This document shows positions 56,999 to 64,000 of a stretch of 64,000 nt of DNA, one piece after another. Where the stretch lies: NCBI GenBank assembly GCA_006176705.1, contig QRFJ01002490.1, positions 207,765 through 271,764 on the forward strand. The letters are read 5' to 3'. The position numbers and the translations under genes were made by a program. Numbering within the stretch: the stretch's first letter is position 1; every line of letters starts with the position of its first letter. The notes below the pieces were generated by a model. The model ran no database searches and had not been told where the DNA came from. It saw nothing but the letters and a program-made list of their open reading frames with translations. Source of the stretch: Cocos nucifera (Eukaryota > Streptophyta > Magnoliopsida > Arecales > Arecaceae).

Positions 56999-57057
56999 TT
57001 GACTTTGGTCAAAAGTTGACCTTTGACTGGTCAAATGTTGACCATTGATACTTTGAC
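56999..57057 (+). promoter_or_regulatory. W-box cluster in D 5' LTR
   Basis: Seven TTGAC[C/T] cores in both orientations within 59 bp, about 310 bp upstream of the TATA box. Position and order match A and F. Confidence 0.72.
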
Positions 57058-57368
57058 TTCTGTCCATGTGTCACGCACCTATTGGAGAGCTGGTGGGGGC
57101 CTGTCCCCCTATCAGAACCTAGCAAGGAGGAGGGCGCACGCTACCCTTGGCGTGTGCCCAAGCTGGAGGTGCCCAGGAGTCCCTGTTGGATAGAGACTCC
57201 ATCTTTTTGGATTCTGATTAGAGTTCTCCTAAGAACCAACTTTGACTGATCTTAGGCACCATCTAAGGAAGAATCTAAGAGACTCTATTCCCACCAATCA
57301 GATTTAGATCTAATTTCACAAAGGATTGTGATTGCTTGGGAAGAAGAGGAGTTGGATCACGCTTAGTC

Positions 57369-57376
57369 TATAAATA
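57369..57376 (+). promoter_or_regulatory. TATA box of D 5' LTR
   Basis: TATAAATA followed by AG. The start site is expected near 57400, defining the beginning of R. Confidence 0.68.
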
Positions 57377-57940
57377 AGATACTGCACCCAACTCAAAGAT
57401 CATCATAATTCTCCACGCCCCAAGGCTGCTTCTCCTCTCCTCCTCCATGCCAAAGCACCTTCTCCCTCTCCTCTCCACGTCCAAAGAGGTTTGGATTCTT
57501 GGTTGGTGCAATCCAGATGAGAGAAAGGCAACTGAAGGCTAGAAATTGCTCTGCTACAAAAGACGACTGCTGATCTTCGAAAGGTGTTTTGAAGATCCTC
57601 CAGATTAGATCTAGATCTAATTTTTGGAGACATGATAGAGAAAAAGAGGATCTCCAAATCTAATCTGAGTGGATAGCGATAAAGATCAGACACTTGCATG
57701 GCTAGATCCAGAACCTTCCGCTGCATACAGGATCATCAATGGGTAATAGGATTACCCAACATCAAGATAAATTAAATTAAATTAAATTTATTTAGATTTT
57801 ATTTTTATTATTAAAATAATAAAAATTAGATCTAAAATATCTTAGATCTGATTAGGATCAAAGAAAAAATTTTTAAAATATATCTCTTGATCTGATCAGA
57901 TCTGAACAAATCTGGTCCGAAAAATCAGAATTTTTCATCA

Positions 57941-57954
57941 ACTGGTATCAGAGC
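57941..57954 (+). other. Primer binding site of D
   Basis: ACTGGTATCAGAGC, matching the initiator tRNA-Met 3' end. Confidence 0.93.
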
Positions 57955-59598
57955 CAAGGTTCTAAAGTATTTAGATCTAATTTTAAATTTATTCTAATTA
58001 AAAATAATTAATTTTAGATGTCATATGAGATATGATCAGATCTAAAATCAGAAAAAATTAAAATTAAATAATTTGGATCGAAGATTAGAAAATATGCATA
58101 ACTAGTTCTAAAAAGAATAGTTCTATAGAATAGTCTTGCATGTTTATGATTTAATCTGATTAAATCATATTTTAGATCTATTTATTTACTATTTTTTGAT
58201 ATTATAATTATTATAATAATATCTAAAAAATAGTAAATAAAAATTATTTAATTTTAACATCATATGAGATATGATTGATGCATGTCTAGACTAGTTGTAG
58301 AATAGTTCTATATAGTTATGTAGATTAGAGTTTATTTTGATAAGATCAATTTAAATCTAATTTTTTAGATTATTATGAGATAATTTAGATCTGAAAACAT
58401 GCATGATTCGATACATGAGATGTATGCAAAATATGCCATGATTAGATCTAATTTGTATATGAGATATATGATATAGATCTAAAACTATTTTGTAGTATTG
58501 CATGTTCCTGATTAAGGCGTTCCTCTTGGCCGTCCGGTTCATAAGAACGAAGAAGGATTTAAAGGCCCTCTCCTTCCATCCGATGGGGTGTTCTTATGAT
58601 GTGTAGGGGTGCTGTGCGTTCGTCCTTAATCAAAAAATCCAAAACTTACTTTCTGCAAAACCCTAGATCCTGAAACCCTAGGATTTATTGTGCATATTTT
58701 GTTTATGAACCCTACTTAATTAAGAATTAAGATTATGGAATATAAAATTAGATCTAAAATTGAGAATTTCAGATCTAAGACATATTCATAATACTGGGTT
58801 CGGGCTTGGGTAGCTCAATTAGGTCTAAGCGGTTGATCAAATCGAATCAAGAGTTGGTTAGATGGGATCAACAATGCTTAAATTGACCAGCCTAATAGGA
58901 TTAAGTCTGGGTCAAGATCGAGTCACGATCAAGCAATACCTAATTAGGCTCAGAGGTTAGAGTCTGGATTGTAGGCTAACCCAATTGGTTCTGGCTCAAC
59001 AATTTGGTGTCTAAGATAAGTTCGGCACATACGACCTAAGAAAAGATTAAGTCTGAGGTCTTCCACCATTGTAGATGTGCGGGCCCTTCCCGGGGTTGAT
59101 TATTCTCGGCTGGATATACAGTGGCTCAGTTGCACCGGAAAGATGCAACCATGTCTATTAGGCATTTGATGCTATGGGCTGGAGGATGAGTTGGGCTCAA
59201 TATTTCGGATACGGTGAGAGACTCAATTAGGAATCCAGTCTATGCAAATGGTGGGTCTGACTTAACTAAGGAGTGGATCAATATTCTGGATACGATGAGA
59301 TTCATGAATTAGAGACCAAGTTTGGGTGCACCATGATTAGAGAATCATTGAACAAGAGTTGTTCACTCATTGGCTAACCCATCACCAATAACTATTAGGT
59401 GAGGTGATGAGTCAGTTGGTGAGACCGCACCACCCACTAGAAATCATTAATCATGGAGATTTTTCGCATCTCTACAGAGGAAGTGTAGGGATCCAAGAAA
59501 ATAGTGGGAGCTAATTTATTTAAAAATAAAATTTCTAAACAAATTGGTCAAGTCATAATTACAGTATCTAACTAGAATCTTTGACTCTCTACAGAAAA
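57955..59598 (+). other. Leader of element D, with deletion
   Basis: About 1.64 kb. Aligned with A it lacks some 200 bp between CACATACGAC and CTAAGAAAAG near 59036, which removes the start of the leader ORF. The hairpin 58510-58631 is retained. Confidence 0.8.
58510..58631 (+). other. Conserved leader RNA hairpin (D copy)
   Basis: The outer stem pairs GATTAAGGCG (58510-58519) with CGTCCTTAATC (58621-58631), with one unpaired T. The inner stem pairs CATAAGAAC (58540-58548) with GTTCTTATG (58590-58598). The loop has a small CCAT/ATGG apical stem. Confidence 0.78.
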
Positions 59599-60439
59599 AT
59601 ATCTGCATCCAACCCATTAGCACGTATCCTGGACACACATAGACTGACCGGACCCAATTATAAAGATTGGCTCAGGAACTACAAAATAGTTTTGGGTTCT
59701 GAGAAGTTAACACATGTATTGGATCAGGACCCTCCCACCTTACCAACCTGTCCATCCACTGAACAGAGAGCGTCTCTAAAAAAATGGATAGACGAAGATA
59801 ATAAGGCCAGATATTACATGTTGGGCTCGATGTCTGATGAGCTCCAGCACCAACATGAAGATATCAGGACTGCTCGCCAAATGTTGGCTCACCTGCAGGA
59901 GATGTTTGGTGAACAGAGTCGCGCAGCCAAGTATCAAGTCACAAAATGACTTTTTAAGGCTAAGATGCATGATGGGCAGTCAGTCCAAGATCACTGTCTG
60001 ACGATGATCAAGGACATGGAAGAGCTTGAGAAGCTCGGTGTGAAGTTAGACTTGGATCTGCAGAATGATATTATTCTGCAATCCTTGACTGATGCATATG
60101 GGCAATTCATCATGAATTACCACATGCATAAACTTCAAAATTCCTTGGCCGAATTAATGAACATGCTGGTTACCACTGAGCTTTCTATGAAAGATTCTAA
60201 AGGCTCAGTTCTTGCTATGGAATGGACTTCTTCCAAAAGAAAGTCTTATGGAAAGAAAAAAGAAGTCTGTGAAAAAGCAAAAGATGGAAAAAAGCAAAGA
60301 AGAAAGAAGGCAGAGCCAAAGAATGAAAGCCGCTGCCAAAGGAAAGTATTTTCATTGCAACAGCGACGGCCACTGAAAGCGGAACTGCCCTACTTACCTG
60401 GCCACCCTGAAGAACAAGAAGGAAGGTCCTTCTGGAGGT
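59599..60439 (+). pseudogene. gag of D, split by an in-frame TGA
   Basis: Starts at ATA 59599 (ATG in A); no upstream in-frame ATG exists because a stop lies at 59569. It is open through SNPLARILDTHRLTGPNYK and DEDNKARYYMLGSMSDELQ to TGA at 59947-59949, then open again in the same frame from MHDGQSVQDHC (59965) through LTDAYGQFIMNYHMHKLQN. A shift near 60260 disrupts the lysine-rich tract, so the knuckle (FHCNSDGH) is read in another frame. Single-stop interruption with both sides in frame makes this the cleanest view of the gag stop. Confidence 0.9.
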
Positions 60440-61756
60440 ATGCTCGTTATTGAGTCTAACCTTACGATTTCTTCTGCATCCAGTTGGGTGCTTGACTCTG
60501 GTTCTAGTGCTCATCTATGCACTTCCATGCAGGGTCTTGAGGATAGCAGGAGGCTGAGGGATGGAGACATGATCCTACGCATCGATAATGGAGCAAGAGT
60601 TGCTGCAGTGGCGGTGGAAACATACCCTCTTCGATTACCATCTGGTTTAGACTTAGTTTTGAAAGACTGTTATTATGTGCCTGCAGCTAGCAGGAATTTG
60701 ATTTCTGTTTCATGCTTAGCACTAGAAGGCTATGTGATTACCTTCTTTAAGGACCATTGTAACATTCTTTATGAAAGAAATAAAATTGCAAATGGTTTCC
60801 TTATTAATGGATCTTTATCAGCTACATATTGATGTACCTGTTCTAACTATCGAGCAAAACGTGAATGCCAAACGACCTAGGGATAGTCCAAATGATAGGA
60901 TATCTATGGCACCTGAGATTAGGTCATATAGCAGAAGATAGGATCAACAAATTGGAGAAAAATGGGCTATTGAGTCCATTGACTTTCGAGTCATATCCAA
61001 CTTGTGAATCTTGTCTTCAAGGCAAAATGACTAAACTCCCTTTTGTTGGACATGGGGAAAGGGCCACAGATCTCCTTGCCCTAGTACATACTGATGTGTG
61101 CGGCCCATTTGATGTGCCGGCTAGAGGCAATTTTGTCTACTTCATTATCTTTACCGATGATCTGTCTAGGTATGGGTATGTGTATCTTATGAGACATAAG
61201 TCTGAAGCTTTTGAAAAGTTCAAAGAATTCAGACATGAAGTAGAAAAACAAACTGAAAAACCCATTAAGGTTCTTCGATCAGATCGAGGAGGTGAATACC
61301 TTAGCCGAGAATTCCTAGACTATCTCAAAAAAAAAATGGCATAGTCTCTCAATGGACTCCACCAGGAACACCTCAACTCAACGGGAATTTCAGAATGGAG
61401 AAATCGGACTCTATTGGATATGGTTCGATCCATGATGAGCTTCACAGACCTCCCTGATTTTCTTTGGGGACATTCATTGTTAACTTCAATTTATCTACTG
61501 AATAGGGTTCCCTCTAAAACCGTTCCTACCACCACACCGTATGAGATATGGCATGGTAAGAAACCAAGTCTGAGTCATCTCAGAATTTGGGGTTGTCCGG
61601 CTCATGTCAAAAGACAACAAGCGGACAAGTTAGAGTTTAGGTCCTTTCAGAGCTCGATTCATAGGATATCCTAAAGAGTCATTAGGATACTATTTCTACA
61701 TTCCAGAAGACCACAATGTGATTGTGAGTCGACATGCCATCTTTCTTGAAAAATAG
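60440..61756 (+). pseudogene. protease-integrase of D
   Basis: Protease motif VLDSGSSAHLCTS is at 60488-60530 and the frame is open to 60832, where a shift occurs. The 60865-61344 frame has WHLRLGHIAEDRINKLEK, CESCLQGKM, HTDVCGPFDVP and LRSDRGGEYLSREF. An extra A run near 61330 shifts the frame. 61414-61674 has RSMMSFTDLPDFLWG and LRIWGCPAHVKR. All catalytic motifs are present in pieces. Confidence 0.9.
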
Positions 61757-63494
61757 TTTATTCAAGATAGCGGCATTGGAAAAGCAGATTAAGCTTGATG
61801 AGAAAGTCTCACAAGTACAATGAGCTAAGGACCAATTGGAACCAAATCAGGTTGAGCCAATAAAGAACACTACCTCCTCCACCTCATAGATCGGAAAGAG
61901 TTTTCCATCCCCTGAAAGATACTTAGGTATTATTTCAGAGGAAGTAGAGAAAATGTTCCTCGTAGGTAATGGTGCTCATGGTGATGATCCCAAAACCTAC
62001 AACGAGGCGATATCAGATATCGACTCCGAGAAATGGCTAGAGGCAATGCAGTCAGAAATTGACTCGATGCACTCAAACCAAGTCTGGACCTTGGTAGATC
62101 CACCAGAAGGTATAGTACCTATTGGGTGTAAATGGATCTTCAAGAGAAAGATTGGTGCAGATGGAAAATGTGGAGACATTCAAGGCTAGACTAGTGGCAA
62201 AAGGTTATAGTCAATGCGAAGGCATTGACTATCAGGATACCTTTTTCCAGTGGCTATGCTAAAATCCATCCGCACATTGCTTGCCATTGCAGCCTATTTC
62301 GATTATGAAATATGGCAAATGGACGTGAAAATGGCATTCTTAAATGGATATCTTGAGGAAGATATCTATATGGAACAGCCGCTAGGTTTCACATCCAGTG
62401 ATACTGATCACAAGGTTTGCAAGCTGCAAAGGTCCATATATGGACTTAAGCAAGCATCTCGGAGCTGGAACACTCATTTCAATGATGTGATCAAAATGTT
62501 TGGTTTCATCAAAAATGAAGAAAAATGTGTCTTCAAAAAGGTCAGTGGGAGCGCTGTTGTCTTCCTCGTATTGTACGTGGATGACATCCTCCTTATTGGG
62601 AAATGATATTCCCATGATGACAACAGTCAAATTATGGTTGTCCAAGGAATTCTCCATGAAAGACCTAGGTGAAGCATCCTTTATTCTAGGAATTAAGGTC
62701 TATAGGGATAGACCGAATAGGATGCTAGGACTTTCACAGAAGATGTACATAGAGGAAGTACTAAAGAGGTTTAGTATGGAAAACTCTAAGAGGGGATTAA
62801 TACCCTTCAGACATGGTATTCATCTTTCCAAGAAGATGTGCCCTAGCACACCTGAGGAAATAGAATGCATGAGCAAGATCCCTTATGCTTCTGCAATAGG
62901 GAGCCTCATGTATGCCATGCTATGTACACGACCTGATATAGCCCATGCTGTGAGTGTCACAAGCAGATATCAGTCAAATTCAGGTGAAGAACACTGGACT
63001 TCTATGAAATGTATCCTTAAGTACTTGAGAAGAACTAAGGATATGATGTTGGTCTTTGGTAACGGAGAACTCCAAGTCCAGGGATACACAGACTCGGATT
63101 TCATGTCCGATATAGATGATCGAAAGTCGACATCTAGGAGTCTGTTTGTGTGCAATGGTGGTGCTGTCAGCTGGAAGAGTTTCAAGCAAACCATGATAGC
63201 AGATTCCACCATGGAAGCAGAATATATCGCTGCATCAGAGGCTGCGAAGGAAGCATTCTGGTGCAAGAAGTTTACGACAGAAATCAAAGTAATGCTATCA
63301 AATCCATTCCTCTGTATTGCGACAACAATGGCACCATAGCATTGGCTAAGAAGCCGAGGTCTCACCAGAAGTCTAAGCACATTGAGCGGCAATACCACCT
63401 CATCCATAATTACCTCAAGAAGGATTACGTCGAGGTCAAGAGAGTCGACTCCATAGATAATGTGGCAGACCCACTTACAAAGCCGTTGGGATAA
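61757..63494 (+). pseudogene. reverse transcriptase and RNase H of D
   Basis: 61953-62189 has NEAISDIDSEKWLEAMQSEI and CKWIFKRKIGADG. 62250-62606 has YEIWQMDVKMAFLNGYLEED and the catalytic LVLYVDDILLIGK box, then a shift. 62500-63339 carries the rest of RT and RNase H with GYTDSDFMSDIDDRKSTS and EAEYIAASEAAKEAFW. The end near 63380-63494 has NVADPLTKPLG. Four or more small shifts break it. Confidence 0.9.
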
Positions 63495-63557
63495 CAAAAA
63501 TTTGAAGCCCACCTTGAGAAGATGGGACTTAGACTTGTAGCCAATTGGCTTTAGGAC

Positions 63558-63568
63558 AAGTGGGAGAT
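63558..63568 (+). other. Polypurine tract of D
   Basis: AAGTGGGAGAT directly before the 3' LTR. Confidence 0.92.
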
Positions 63569-64000
63569 TGTTAGATATATATGCCCTAGAAGTCAGAATT
63601 GGCTGACACTTGTAATACACTTCTAGGGGCAAAATTATAATTTTGACTATAATCAATAAAATGGGTTATTTTCTATCACATATGTGTATTTAGTGTCTGT
63701 GATACATCATTTGAGTTAATGGTAATGATAATTCATATTTTCAAGAGTTGAAAATTTAAGACATGAATAATCATTATTAACTCATAAAATGCTCCCGACC
63801 ATAGGATCATCACGAGGATGGTGATTGATCCAGAAGGTTGGTGTACAATCGCTTCTCTTTAGTAGATGAGTCTTGAGTCTACGGTGTGGAGACACCGGAG
63901 CGAGAGTACAGGTACTCGTTAGAGAACGAGGGCACTAAGCGTGACCACCTCGAGTAGTCATTAGGAAGTCTACCTTCTCATCAATGACTGACTCGATGCT
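63569..64000 (+). repeat. 3' LTR of element D, first 432 bp
   Basis: TGTTAGATATATATGCC and onward, nearly identical by eye to 55675-56110. It continues past the window. Confidence 0.95.

Larger units (their letters stand above)
55675..57940 (+). repeat. 5' LTR of element D
   Basis: TGTTAGATATATG to TTTTTCATCA, 2266 bp. W-box cluster at 56999-57057 and TATA box at 57369-57376. Confidence 0.94.
55675..64000 (+). mobile_element. Copia element D, nearly complete, runs off the window
   Basis: 5' LTR 55675-57940, internal 57941-63568, 3' LTR from 63569 to beyond 64000. It is inserted in the gag of C; the left flank 5-mer is AGAAG. Motifs from Gag to RNase H are present, with several frameshifts, a gag stop and a leader deletion of about 200 bp. 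It is close to A in sequence. Confidence 0.95.

Noticed and set aside
1..64000. CRISPR arrays, rRNA, tRNA genes, bacterial-type operons
   Set aside because: No regular spacer array, rRNA or tRNA cloverleaf was seen; the tRNA-like matches are the 12-14 nt primer binding sites only.

Overview
This window looks like plant nuclear heterochromatin and I found no host gene in it. All coding signal comes from transposable elements, nearly all broken: Ty1/copia LTR retrotransposons with 2.3 kb LTRs, one copia element with an env-like third ORF region, and one CACTA (En/Spm) DNA transposon. The initiator-tRNA-Met type primer binding site, TNT1-94-like Pol, CACTA genes of the TNP2 and TNPA type, and W-box-rich LTRs point to a flowering plant. 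A large monocot genome such as a palm is my guess, at low confidence.

Layout. 1-246 is the end of a reverse-oriented copia LTR. 247-3650 is diverged repeat-like DNA, including a candidate gypsy-type LTR at 1907-3018. A TA/CATA microsatellite (3715-3901 and 24504-25264) is split by copia element E (+, 3902-24503). E is old; its RNase H is split by young copia element F (-, 11820-22014) with a perfect 5-bp target duplication CTAGG. Right of the microsatellite lies element G (-, 25265-29674), a SIRE/Maximus-like copia with an env-like region. G is cut by an LTR fragment H (29675-29870), H by a CACTA transposon (29871-34647, genes on -), and the CACTA transposase gene by copia element B (+, from 34648). 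B's leader is split by copia A (-, 37317-47764, the youngest and best preserved copy). B's gag is split by copia C (-, from 50071), and C's gag by copia D (+, 55675 to beyond the window). The chain is therefore G > H > CACTA > B > {A; C > D}. The right halves of several hosts lie past position 64000.

How the parts work. In copia elements A-F the order is LTR, Met-tRNA primer site, a leader of about 1.6-1.9 kb, gag with CCHC knuckle, protease, integrase, reverse transcriptase, RNase H, polypurine tract, LTR. The leader is unusual. It carries a nested hairpin supported by paired compensatory base changes between copies, and a 57-codon upstream ORF intact in A and F. The younger LTRs (A, D, F) share a cluster of 7-8 W-box cores about 300 bp upstream of the TATA box, absent from old E. 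All five Gag regions that can be read have an in-frame stop within a few codons of the same place, and four have ATA where A has the Gag ATG. All comparisons were made by eye; identities are estimates, not computed values.
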